From the NCBI RefSeq assembly GCF_036014215.1, contig NZ_CP107921.1:7437501-7501500 (forward strand): DNA of 64,000 nt, in the 5' to 3' direction. Numbering within the stretch: the stretch's first letter is position 1; each line of letters begins with the position of its first letter. Below are positions 36,484 to 44,511 of the stretch, piece after piece. The translations under genes and the position numbers were made by a program. This DNA comes from Streptomyces sp. NBC_00440 (GTDB lineage: Bacteria > Actinomycetota > Actinomycetes > Streptomycetales > Streptomycetaceae). Below the pieces are notes generated by a model, which did not search any database, was not told where the DNA came from, and was given only the letters and a program-made list of their open reading frames with translations.

Positions 36484-37442
36484 CGCTTCCCCCGTTCCCG
36501 TGCCGCGTACACCGCGAGCACGATCACCACGGCCTGAGCGATCTGCGTCCAGGACGGCGGCAGATCGTGCTTGATGAGCGTGGCGGTGAGCAGCTGGATG
36601 AGGACGGCCCCCGCCACGGTGCCGCCGATCCTGATGCGGCCGCCGCTCAGCGGCGTACCGCCGACGACCACCGCGGTGATCGCGGAGAGTTCCATCAGAG
36701 TGCCGAGCGAGGTCGGGTCACTGGCCTGCAGGCGCGCCGACGCGAGGACACCGGCGACGGCGGCCAGCACCCCGGAACAGACATAGACCAGGATCAGCAC
36801 CCGCCGGACCGGAAGTCCCGCCAGCTGCGCGGCCGGCCGGCTGTCGCCGATGGCCAGCAGCTGCCTGCCGAACGTCGTACGTCGCACGGTGAACGCGACG
36901 ACCAGGGCGAGGGCTGCCGCGATCAGCACCAGATAGGGGATGCCGAGCATGTCCCCCGAGCCCAGCGACGCCATCCCGGGGTCGTGGATGTCCTTGAGCT
37001 GGGGGAGCAGGACCAGGGCGACCCCGCGTCCGGCGACCATCAGCGCCAGTGTCGCGACGATGGGCTGGACACCGATGAACGCGATCAGCGAGCCATTGGC
37101 CACCCCCACCACGATTCCGCCGATGACGGCCGTGATGAGCGCGATCCACACCCCGTAGCCGAGATAGAGCGAGACCAGTGAGGTCGAGAGGGCCATCACC
37201 GAGCCCACCGACAGGTCGACGCCCTCGCTGCCGATCGCCAGCGCCATCCCGAGCGCCACGATGAGGACCGGTGCGACCTGCACGGCCTGGGTACGGAAGT
37301 TCTCCGCGGACAGGAAGTGCGGAGTGAAGGCGATGTTGGCCACGATCAGCACGGCCACCCCGGCGTACACCCCGTACTCCTGGAGGAGCCGCAGCAGCCG
37401 GTCGCGGTCGGCCGAAGTGCGCCGGAGCGCCAGGTCAGTCAT
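36480..37442 (-). CDS. Sugar ABC permease, YtfT-like (RbsC family)
   Basis: A 320-residue CUT2 permease: ALGMALAIGSEGVDLSVGSVMAL (the usual TGGIDLS is GSEGVDLS here), VQPIVATLALMVAGRGVA, RRTTFGRQLLAIGDS and ITAVVVGGTPLSGGR. The ATG at 37442 overlaps the ATPase stop by 8 bases. Importers with two different permeases are the exception in CUT2; the ytfT-yjfF pair is the best-known case. Confidence 0.92.
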   Translation of the reverse strand: MTDLALRRTSADRDRLLRLLQEYGVYAGVAVLIVANIAFTPHFLSAENFRTQAVQVAPVLIVALGMALAIGSEGVDLSVGSVMALSTSLVSLYLGYGVWIALITAVIGGIVVGVANGSLIAFIGVQPIVATLALMVAGRGVALVLLPQLKDIHDPGMASLGSGDMLGIPYLVLIAAALALVVAFTVRRTTFGRQLLAIGDSRPAAQLAGLPVRRVLILVYVCSGVLAAVAGVLASARLQASDPTSLGTLMELSAITAVVVGGTPLSGGRIRIGGTVAGAVLIQLLTATLIKHDLPPSWTQIAQAVVIVLAVYAARERGKR

Positions 37443-38994
37443 CGTCCCCGCCCTTCGCCGCGATGGCCCGCAGCAACTGCTCCCCGGTGACGGCGTCACC
37501 CGACAGCTCCGCGACGACGGCGCCGTCCCGCAGGACGACCACCCGGTCGGAGCCCTCGATCAGCTCCTCCAGGTCCGAGGAGATCAGCAGCACGCCCAGT
37601 CCGTCCTCGGCGAGTTCGTCGATGAGTCTCTGGACCTCGGCCTTGGCACCGACGTCGATGCCCCGGGTCGGCTCGTCGAGGAGCAGCACTTTGGGCCGCA
37701 TGGCGAGCCAGCGGGCGAGCAGCACCTTCTGCTGGTTGCCGCCGGAGAGTTCGCCCACCTTCTGGTGCGGGCCCGCGGCCTTGATCCGCAGACGCGTCAT
37801 GAAGGTCTCCACGATGCTGTCGATACGTTTCTCGTCGACCAGGCCGAAGCGCGAGAGCCCCGGCAGCGCGGCGAGTGCGATGTTCTCCCGGACCGAGAGC
37901 CCCGGCACGATGCCCTCGGCCTTGCGGTCCTCCGGCAGCAGACTGATGCCCGCCCGGATGGCCGCGGGGGTTGATCCCGTACGGACGGCGCCACCCGCGA
38001 CGAGCACTCGCCCCGATTCGGGCGACAGCGCGCCGGCGATGGCCTTGGCGGTCTCGCTGCGGCCCGAGCCGAGCAGCCCGCCGAGCCCGACAACCTCGCC
38101 GGGCCGGATGTCGATCGAAACATCCTTCAGGACATGGCGGATCGTCAATTCCTCGGCTCGCAGGACGGGTTCGGTCTCGTCGGCGTGCCCGCCGGTGAAC
38201 TGGGTGAGGCCTTCGCTGCGCACCTCGCCCATCTCGCGCCCGAGCATCATGGAGACCAGCCGCAGCCGGCCGAGCTCGGCGATCGGTCCGGTGTGTACGA
38301 CTTCGCCGTCCCGCAGCACGGTCACGGTGTCGCAGACCTCGTACAGCTCCTCAAGGCGGTGGCTGACATAGATCACCGCGATCCCGCGCTCGCGCAGCAT
38401 TCGGATCACCCCGAACAGGGTCCGGACCTCCGCCGGTTCGAGTGAGGACGTCGGCTCGTCCATGATGACCACCCGCGCGTCGACCGAGACCGCACGGGCG
38501 AGTGCCACCATCTGCTGCGTGCCGACGCCGAGCGAACGCAACGGTCTGCGGACGTCGGTCCGTACCCCCAGCGAGCACAGTGCCTCGTCCGCCTCGCGGT
38601 GCATCCGGCGGAAGTCGATCAGGCCGATACGGTTGCGGGGCTCGCGGCCGAGGAAGAGGTTGCGGGCCACACTCAGCAGCGGGACCAGATTCACCTCCTG
38701 GTAGATCGTGGAGATCCCGGCGTGCTGTGCGGCGAGCGGGGTGGCGAACGACACCGGCTTCTGACGGTAGGTCAACTCGCCCTCGTCGGGGCGGTAGACA
38801 CCGGTCAGCACCTTGATGAGGGTGGACTTCCCGGCGCCGTTCTCACCGATCAGCGCATGGACCTCGCCGGGCCGCACCGCGAAGTCCACCCCGTCGAGCG
38901 CACGGGCGCCCGGGAACGTCTTGGTCAGACCGGTGACGGACAGCACCGGCCGTTCCGGCGCCTCCCTGTTCACCGGCTGTTCCGGCGCCTCCAC
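37435..38994 (-). CDS. Sugar ABC ATP-binding protein, two NBDs (YtfR-like)
   Basis: A 519-residue protein with two ABC domains. NBD1: GENGAGKSTLIKVLTG (Walker A), LGVGTQQMVALARAVSVDARVVIMDEPTSSLE (signature and Walker B). NBD2: GLLGSGRSETAKAIAG (degenerate Walker A), ELSGGNQQKVLLARWL and LLLDEPTRGIDVGAKAEV. This is the RbsA/MglA/YtfR pattern. GTG start 2 bases after the binding-protein stop. Its first 17 residues hold a duplicated motif (EAPEQPVN/REAPERPV). Confidence 0.94.
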   Translation of the reverse strand: MEAPEQPVNREAPERPVLSVTGLTKTFPGARALDGVDFAVRPGEVHALIGENGAGKSTLIKVLTGVYRPDEGELTYRQKPVSFATPLAAQHAGISTIYQEVNLVPLLSVARNLFLGREPRNRIGLIDFRRMHREADEALCSLGVRTDVRRPLRSLGVGTQQMVALARAVSVDARVVIMDEPTSSLEPAEVRTLFGVIRMLRERGIAVIYVSHRLEELYEVCDTVTVLRDGEVVHTGPIAELGRLRLVSMMLGREMGEVRSEGLTQFTGGHADETEPVLRAEELTIRHVLKDVSIDIRPGEVVGLGGLLGSGRSETAKAIAGALSPESGRVLVAGGAVRTGSTPAAIRAGISLLPEDRKAEGIVPGLSVRENIALAALPGLSRFGLVDEKRIDSIVETFMTRLRIKAAGPHQKVGELSGGNQQKVLLARWLAMRPKVLLLDEPTRGIDVGAKAEVQRLIDELAEDGLGVLLISSDLEELIEGSDRVVVLRDGAVVAELSGDAVTGEQLLRAIAAKGGDDD

Positions 38995-38996
38995 GC

Positions 38997-40097
38997 TCAG
39001 AACGCCTTGCCGATGTCGGACTTGGCGTTGTCCTTGCTGTACTCGCTGTCCTGGATGATGATGTTCTGCGGGACCTTCTGGCCCTTGGTGAAGTTGTCGA
39101 GCGTCTCGAAGGCGAGCGGTCCGAAGCGCGGGTTGGACTCCACATCTCCGCTCATCCAGCCGTCCACGATCTGCTGGACGCCGTTGCGCGTACCGTCCAC
39201 GGTCACGATCTTCACCGCACCGGCCTTCTTGCCCGCGCCCTTGAGCGCGTTGACGGCGCCGAGGCCCATCTCGTCGTTCTCCGCGTAGATCCCGGCGATG
39301 TCCGGATTCGACTGGATGAGCTGCTCGGTGACCTGCTGGCCCTTCTCGCGGACGAACTCACCGGTCTGCTCGAAGACCACCTTGAGCCCGGGGGCCTTCG
39401 CCTTCAGCTCGTCCTTGAAGCCCTTGGTGCGTTCGGTCGTGACGTTGTTGCCCGCGGACCCGAGCAGAATGGCGAGTTTGCCCTTGCCGCCGGTCGACGC
39501 GATCATCTGGTCGGCCGCCCGCTTGCCCTGCTGGACGAAGTCGGAGCCGATGAAGCTGACGTAGTCCTTGCACGGGGTTGCGTTGATCTTGCGGTCGACG
39601 GTGACGATCGGGATGTGCTTCGCCCGCGCCGTGCGGAGCACAGGTCCCCAGCCGTCCGAGTTCAGCGGGGCGATGACCAGCAGGTCCGCGCCCTTGGCCA
39701 TCAGGTCCTGGACATCGCTGATCTGCTTGGAGAACTGCGACTGCGCGTTGGCCGTGAGCAGTTTCAGGCCGCGCTTGTGGGCCTCGGCCTTCATGGAGGC
39801 GGTCTCGGCGATCCGGAAGGGGTTGGCCTCCTTCTCGGACTGGGAGAAACCGATGGTGGCGCTCTTGATGTCGAGCTTCTTGCCGCCGAACTGACCGATG
39901 GTGCAGCTCTTGGCGTCCCCGGCGGACGGGGTGGCGACGACCTGGCCCGAATCGCCCTTGCCGGACGAGGCGGAGGTGTCCTTCGCGCCGTCGTCCTCCG
40001 ACTTGGCGCAGCCGGAGGCGAGCGCGAGGCTCGCGGCGAGACCGGTGGCGAGTAGGGCTTTGCTGGTGGTACGTCGAAGGAGCATGGTCGGATTCAT
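38997..40097 (-). CDS. Sugar-binding lipoprotein, YtfQ-like (RbsB family)
   Basis: A 366-residue binding protein. The lipobox is ALAS-GC (Cys30) followed by a Ser/Gly/Asp linker. TIGFSQSEKEANPFRIAETASMKAEA, ANAQSQFSKQISDVQDLMAKGADLLVIAPLNSDGW, IVTVDRKI and GIYAENDEMGLGAVNALKGAG (in pieces) closely follow the YtfQ pattern; SQSEKEANPFR in particular recalls E. coli YtfQ, the galactofuranose binder. ATG at 40097 with GGGGA upstream. First gene of the importer operon. Confidence 0.93.
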   Translation of the reverse strand: MNPTMLLRRTTSKALLATGLAASLALASGCAKSEDDGAKDTSASSGKGDSGQVVATPSAGDAKSCTIGQFGGKKLDIKSATIGFSQSEKEANPFRIAETASMKAEAHKRGLKLLTANAQSQFSKQISDVQDLMAKGADLLVIAPLNSDGWGPVLRTARAKHIPIVTVDRKINATPCKDYVSFIGSDFVQQGKRAADQMIASTGGKGKLAILLGSAGNNVTTERTKGFKDELKAKAPGLKVVFEQTGEFVREKGQQVTEQLIQSNPDIAGIYAENDEMGLGAVNALKGAGKKAGAVKIVTVDGTRNGVQQIVDGWMSGDVESNPRFGPLAFETLDNFTKGQKVPQNIIIQDSEYSKDNAKSDIGKAF

Positions 40098-40180
40098 GGC
40101 GTCCCCAGATGTGGCGCGGGCCCGTGGCAACGAGGCACGGGAGGCGGGCTCGTACGAGTCGACTCAGCGTTCCGGGCCAC

Positions 40181-40209
40181 TTTTTACAACGTTAGAAGAG
40201 TCCTGTAAA
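40181..40209 (-). promoter_or_regulatory. Promoter of the importer operon with LacI site in the spacer
   Basis: On the minus strand TTTACA (40209-40204), a 17-base spacer and TAAAAA (40186-40181). The spacer contains the operator-like CTAACGTTG. About 85 bases before the binding-protein start. Confidence 0.55.
40186..40195. promoter_or_regulatory. LacI-type operator, importer operon
   Basis: ACAACGTTAG shares the core CAACGTT with the sites before the GH2 and GH92 genes; one half is intact and the other has A for G. It lies within the predicted promoter. Confidence 0.65.
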
Positions 40210-40276
40210 CCCTTCGCGTACCTGACAACCCGATATCGGGCCCGGCGCCGGAGCCGATACCGGGCCTGATGCCGCG

Positions 40277-41374
40277 TCACCGGCGGCCCAGGGTGCTCTC
40301 CCGCTCCACCAGCCGGAATTCCGCGGCGAGTTCACGTCCGGCCGGCGCGTCGGCCACCTGCCCCGGGTGCCGGCCGGAGCCGCTGCCGGATCCCGTTCCG
40401 GGGCCCCTTTCGGAGTCCTGGAGACCGTCGATGACCGACTCGACCGCGAGCCGGGCGATGGACTGCTTGTCCGGCGAGACGGTGGTGAGGGTGACCGCGC
40501 CGAACCTGCCCTCCGCGATGTCGTCGAACCCCACCACCGCCACGTCCCAGGGCACCCGCAGTCCCCGTTCCGAGAGCACCCGCATCGCACCGACCGCGAC
40601 CAGGTCGTTATAGGCGAAGACCGCGTCCGGGCGCCGGCCCGAGTCCAGCAGCCAGGCCATCGCCTGCGCCCCGTCATCCCGGTCCCAGCCGCTGGTGGGA
40701 GCCACCAGAGTGTCCGGCGCCGGCAGACCGGCGGCGGTCAGCTCCTCGCGCCAGCCACGAAGCCGCAGCTGGGCGGGCCTGTTGATCCGGTCGGTGCGCG
40801 CGCCGAGGTACGCGATGCGGGTGCGGCCGAGTCCGATCAGATGCCGCACCGCGCTGCGCGACGCCGCGACGTTGTCGATCGCGATGTGGTCGTACGGCAG
40901 GTCGTACTCGCGCTCGCCGAGCAGCACCAGCGGGGCGTCGTGGATCCGGCTGCGCAGGTCGTCGGCCTCCAGCTCGATGGGGGAGAGGATCAGCCCGTCG
41001 ATGACCCGGCCCCGGAAGCCCTGGCTGACCAGGATCTCCTGTTCGCGTTCGCCCCGGGTGTGGTCGAGCAGCACCGTGTAGTCGTGCTCGGCCGCCGCGT
41101 CGATGACGGCCCCCGCCAGCTCGGCGAAGTACGGGTTGCCCAGTTCGGGCACCGCGAGCGCGAGGATTCCCGTACGGCCTTTCCGCAGGTGGCGCGCGGT
41201 GAGGTTCGGTACGTAGCCGAGTTCGTCGATCGCCGCCTGCACTCTGGCCCGCATGGCCGGAGTGACGTGCTGGTAGTTGTTCACCACGTTCGAGACGGTC
41301 TTGATCGAGACGCCCGCGAGCCCGGCGACGTCCTTGAGGCTTACGCCCACTGAGTCTCCCCTCCGAGTGGTCAT
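40277..41374 (-). CDS. LacI family transcriptional regulator
   Basis: A 365-residue LacI repressor: VSLKDVAGLAGVSIKTVSNVVNNYQHVTPAMRARV (HTH plus hinge; given in order), YVPNLTARHLRKGRTG hinge, then the periplasmic-binding-protein fold (LGNPYFAELAGAVIDAA, GLILSPIE, FAYNDLVAVGAMRVL, VVGFDDIAEGRF). A Gly/Ser/Pro-rich insert of about 25 residues interrupts the last segment. It lies between the importer operon and the GH2 gene and is the evident regulator of the CAACGTTG sites. The first residue is ambiguous (ATG at 41374). Confidence 0.93.
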   Translation of the reverse strand: MTTRRGDSVGVSLKDVAGLAGVSIKTVSNVVNNYQHVTPAMRARVQAAIDELGYVPNLTARHLRKGRTGILALAVPELGNPYFAELAGAVIDAAAEHDYTVLLDHTRGEREQEILVSQGFRGRVIDGLILSPIELEADDLRSRIHDAPLVLLGEREYDLPYDHIAIDNVAASRSAVRHLIGLGRTRIAYLGARTDRINRPAQLRLRGWREELTAAGLPAPDTLVAPTSGWDRDDGAQAMAWLLDSGRRPDAVFAYNDLVAVGAMRVLSERGLRVPWDVAVVGFDDIAEGRFGAVTLTTVSPDKQSIARLAVESVIDGLQDSERGPGTGSGSGSGRHPGQVADAPAGRELAAEFRLVERESTLGRR

Positions 41375-41424
41375 GCCGCTGGACAGCAGGCAGGAGTCGT
41401 GCTGTCATGCCAACTGCCGTTCCT

Positions 41425-41437
41425 TCCAACGTTGTAC
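41425..41437. promoter_or_regulatory. LacI-type operator, lacI-GH2 intergenic region
   Basis: CCAACGTTGTAC contains the perfect palindrome CAACGTTG (41427-41434). It lies 50 bases before the GH2 start and 53 bases before the lacI start, so it could control both. Confidence 0.75.
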
Positions 41438-41483
41438 AGACTGTCGCAACGAGCCGCCACCCTTCCTCACCAAAGGAGGATCC

Positions 41484-44093
41484 GTGCGCATCCGAAGAAA
41501 TCTGGCCCTACTCCTCGCCGCCGTCACCGGCTTCGCGGGGCTCTCCGCCCTGCCGGCCGCGTCCGCCACGCCCGCACACCCGAGTCCCGCCGTCACAGCC
41601 CACGGGCTGAAGGGGGAGTACTACACCCAATCGGCCCCGGGCGCCTTCGACTTCGGGCAGCTCAAGGCCACCGGGTTCGACCCGGATATCGACTTCCCCA
41701 CCCTGGAGTCACGGCTCCAGTCCGCCACCGGACAGTCGGACAACGACAGCGTCCGCTGGACCGGGAAGATCGTCCCGGAGAAGTCCGGCGCCCACACGTT
41801 CTCGATGATCGGCGACAACGGTTTCCGGCTCTGGATCGACGGAAAACCGGTCATCGACCACTGGGTGGACGACTGGGAGAAGGAACAGACCTCCCAGCCG
41901 GTCGAGTTGACGGCGGGCAGGGCCTACGACATCAAGATCGAGTACTTCGAGCACGAGGGCGGGTCCGACCTCCATCTGAAGTGGACCCCGCCGGGCGGTA
42001 CCAAGACGCCGGTCCCCCAGTCCGCGTTCCGGCTGCCCGACGGTTACGACTACGACGGTGCCATCGCCGCCACCGTCCAGAAGTCCGGCCGCACCCTCAA
42101 GCTGGACTTCGCGCAGAAGCTCGCGCCCCTGCCCGCCGGACTGGCGGGCCATCTCGATGCCGTCATCGGCGGCGCGACCTGGCCGCTGGGCGCCGTCAAG
42201 GCGGACCCGGCCGACCCGCGCAGCCTGATCGTGGCACTCAAGAAGCCCGTGGTGGGCAAGAAGGGCGGCGGCGCCAACGGCCTCGCGGACATCCGTTACG
42301 ACGGCAAGGGCGCGCTGAAGGGCCGGGACGGCAAGACGGTCGGAGCTTTCTGGTCGAGCGGCGGCAACGACTCCGAGTACGAACTGCGCACCAAGTGGGC
42401 GGACGACGTCAGCCCGTCCAACGCGCTCCCCGAGTACCCGAGGCCCCAGCTCACCCGGGACGACTGGCAGAACCTCAACGGCAGTTGGCAGTTCGCCGCC
42501 GCCAAGGCGGGCGAGAAGCCGCCGGTCGGCAAGAAGCTGGCGGAGAAGATCCTCGTGCCGTACCCGGTGGAGTCGCAGCTCTCCGGGATCGAGCGGCACG
42601 AGGACCGGATGTGGTACCGGCGTACGTTCACCGTCCCCAAGGGCTGGAAGGTCGGCTCGGGCAAGCGGCTCCAGCTCAACTTCGGGGCGGTCGACTGGCA
42701 GGCCGAGGTGTACGTCAACGGCACCAAGGTCACCGAACACAAGGGTGGCTACGACAAGTTCAGCGCGGACATCACCGACGCGCTGAAGCCGGGCCGCACC
42801 CAGGAAGTGATCGTCGGGGTCTATGACCCGACCGACGCCAAGGGCGGCGAGAATCCGCCGATGGGCAAGCAGCGCCTGGACCCGAGCGGCATCTGGTACA
42901 CCCCGTCGTCCGGCATCTGGCAGACCGTGTGGATGGAGCCGGTCGCGGCCGACCACGCGGACTCCCTCAAGCTCACCCCGGACATCACGGCGCAGCAGGT
43001 CGCCGTCGACGTGCGGGGCGTACGCGACGGGGTACCCGTCACGGCCACCGCGTACGACGGGAAGCGCAAGGTGGGCACCGCCACCGGCCGTACCGGTGCG
43101 GCACTGAACGTACCGGTGCCCGAGCCGCACCTCTGGTCGGCGGACGATCCGCATCTCTACCGGCTCAGGGTCACCGTCGGCTCCGACCGGGTCGGCAGCT
43201 ACTTCGGGATGCGCTCCATCGCCGTCGAGAAGGTGAACGGCACCCCGCGCACCGTACTCAACGGCAAGCCCGTCTTCATGATGGCCACCCTCGACCAGGG
43301 CTTCTGGCCGGACGGCCTGTACACCGCGCCCACCGACCAGGCCCTCGCGTACGACCTCAAGATGCACAAGGCGATGGGCTTCAACGCGGTCCGCAAGCAC
43401 ATCAAGGTCGAACCCGACCGCTGGTTCTACTGGGCGGACAAGCTCGGTCTGATGGTCTGGCAGGACATGCCGGCCATGGAGGCGGGCACCAACCCGTCCC
43501 CGGCCGCGCGCACCGAGTACGAGCACGAGATGAAGCAGATGATCGACCAGCACAGCAGCCATCCGTCGGTCGTCATGTGGGTGACCTTCAACGAGGGCTG
43601 GGGCCAGTACGACATGGCGCGCATCGCCGACCAGGCCAAGGCATGGGACCCGACGCGGCTGGTCAACAGCATGTCGGGCATCAACCTGGGAACGGACGGC
43701 GGCACCGGCGACATCATCGACGAGCACGGCTACCCGAGCCCGGCCCTGCCGGCGCCCGACGGGAGACGCGCGCTGGTCAGCGGTGAGTACGGCGGACTCG
43801 GACTGGCCGTCCCCGGGCACGCCTGGGCGGTGCAGCAGTCGTACGTCGCGGTCGACCCGGCCACGTACACCGACGACTACCTCGCCAAGCTGGACGAGGT
43901 GCGCAAGCTCGCCTGCCAGGGCAGCAACGGCGCCGTCTACACCCAGATCTCCGATGTGGAGGGCGAGTTGAACGGGCTGATGACCTACGACCGGAAGATC
44001 GTCAAGCCCGATGTGAAGCGGGTCAGGGCCGCCCAGCAGGCGCTGATCCACGACGCGTCGCAGGCGGTTCCGGCAGGGTGCCCGGCCTCCTGA
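41484..44093 (+). CDS. Secreted PA14-GH2 glycoside hydrolase (candidate beta-galactofuranosidase or beta-galactosidase)
   Basis: An 869-residue secreted enzyme. Signal peptide RRNLALLLAAVTGFAGLSAL to ASA. Residues about 38-180 form a PA14 domain (GLKGEYYTQ, FSMIGDNGFRLWIDGKPVIDHW, LHLKWTPPG). Then the GH2 sugar-binding domain (NLNGSWQFA, MWYRRTFTVP, VYVNGTKVTEHKGGY), Ig-like domain, and TIM barrel. The acid/base is Glu704 in FNEGWGQ and the probable nucleophile Glu768 in GEYGG. GH2 includes beta-galactosidases, glucuronidases, mannosidases and, as I recall, a Streptomyces beta-D-galactofuranosidase; the YtfQRT-type importer next door makes the last attractive. AAAGGAGGA fixes the GTG start. 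Confidence 0.9.
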   Translation: MRIRRNLALLLAAVTGFAGLSALPAASATPAHPSPAVTAHGLKGEYYTQSAPGAFDFGQLKATGFDPDIDFPTLESRLQSATGQSDNDSVRWTGKIVPEKSGAHTFSMIGDNGFRLWIDGKPVIDHWVDDWEKEQTSQPVELTAGRAYDIKIEYFEHEGGSDLHLKWTPPGGTKTPVPQSAFRLPDGYDYDGAIAATVQKSGRTLKLDFAQKLAPLPAGLAGHLDAVIGGATWPLGAVKADPADPRSLIVALKKPVVGKKGGGANGLADIRYDGKGALKGRDGKTVGAFWSSGGNDSEYELRTKWADDVSPSNALPEYPRPQLTRDDWQNLNGSWQFAAAKAGEKPPVGKKLAEKILVPYPVESQLSGIERHEDRMWYRRTFTVPKGWKVGSGKRLQLNFGAVDWQAEVYVNGTKVTEHKGGYDKFSADITDALKPGRTQEVIVGVYDPTDAKGGENPPMGKQRLDPSGIWYTPSSGIWQTVWMEPVAADHADSLKLTPDITAQQVAVDVRGVRDGVPVTATAYDGKRKVGTATGRTGAALNVPVPEPHLWSADDPHLYRLRVTVGSDRVGSYFGMRSIAVEKVNGTPRTVLNGKPVFMMATLDQGFWPDGLYTAPTDQALAYDLKMHKAMGFNAVRKHIKVEPDRWFYWADKLGLMVWQDMPAMEAGTNPSPAARTEYEHEMKQMIDQHSSHPSVVMWVTFNEGWGQYDMARIADQAKAWDPTRLVNSMSGINLGTDGGTGDIIDEHGYPSPALPAPDGRRALVSGEYGGLGLAVPGHAWAVQQSYVAVDPATYTDDYLAKLDEVRKLACQGSNGAVYTQISDVEGELNGLMTYDRKIVKPDVKRVRAAQQALIHDASQAVPAGCPAS

Positions 44094-44097
44094 CCGG

Positions 44098-44137
44098 TCC
44101 GGGTGCACCGGACCGCGCACGGCCCGGTGCACCCGGA
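44098..44137 (+). terminator. Hairpin terminator after GH2 gene
   Basis: A perfect 14-bp stem (TCCGGGTGCACCGG / CCGGTGCACCCGGA) with a 12-base loop begins 5 bases after the stop codon. Confidence 0.8.
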
Positions 44138-44172
44138 GCGTTGCGGTCGGAACTCTTGCGCGGTCGGAACTC

Positions 44173-44201
44173 TTGACGCGAGCGCGACAGGAATCAACAA
44201 T
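44173..44201 (+). promoter_or_regulatory. Promoter upstream of the GH92 gene
   Basis: TTGACG (44173-44178), a 17-base spacer and AACAAT (44196-44201). The LacI palindrome at 44213 falls about 12 bases downstream, near the transcription start. Confidence 0.6.
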
Positions 44202-44212
44202 GATCGCGTTCT

Positions 44213-44224
44213 GACAACGTTGTC
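44213..44224. promoter_or_regulatory. LacI-type operator, GH92 unit
   Basis: GACAACGTTGTC is a perfect 12-bp palindrome containing the shared CAACGTTG core, located just downstream of the predicted -10 box. Confidence 0.8.
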
Positions 44225-44242
44225 CAAAGGAGGCGGAGCGGC

Positions 44243-44428
44243 TTGTCCCATCACCCGTACGAGCTGAGCCCACGCCGCTTCGCCTACCGGCCGGCGGGTG
44301 AACTCTCCCGCCACGGCCAGGACAGCGCGCCGACCGCGGACGGGTCCGCCCGTTATGTTGCCCTTGCCCTTGCCGTTCCCGGCCGGCACTACGACGACGC
44401 GCCCCTCGTCCCGCTCGGCGCCTCCTGA
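44243..44428 (+). CDS. Possible small protein upstream of the GH92 gene
   Basis: A 61-residue frame opening with TTG (LSHHPYELSPRRFAYRPAGE). AAAGGAGG at 44226-44233 is an almost ideal RBS 9 bases upstream and has no other start to serve; third codon positions are about 80% G/C. It lies 18 bases after the LacI operator and 83 bases before gh92. No signal peptide or family recognised. It could be a translated leader. Confidence 0.35.
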   Translation: MSHHPYELSPRRFAYRPAGELSRHGQDSAPTADGSARYVALALAVPGRHYDDAPLVPLGAS

Positions 44429-44511
44429 CCCCGGCGCCCGCCATCCCCGAAAGCCCCCCCCACAGCCCCGTACACACAGCCCGCCCTTCTTCCCCGTGGA
44501 GGTCTCCACCC

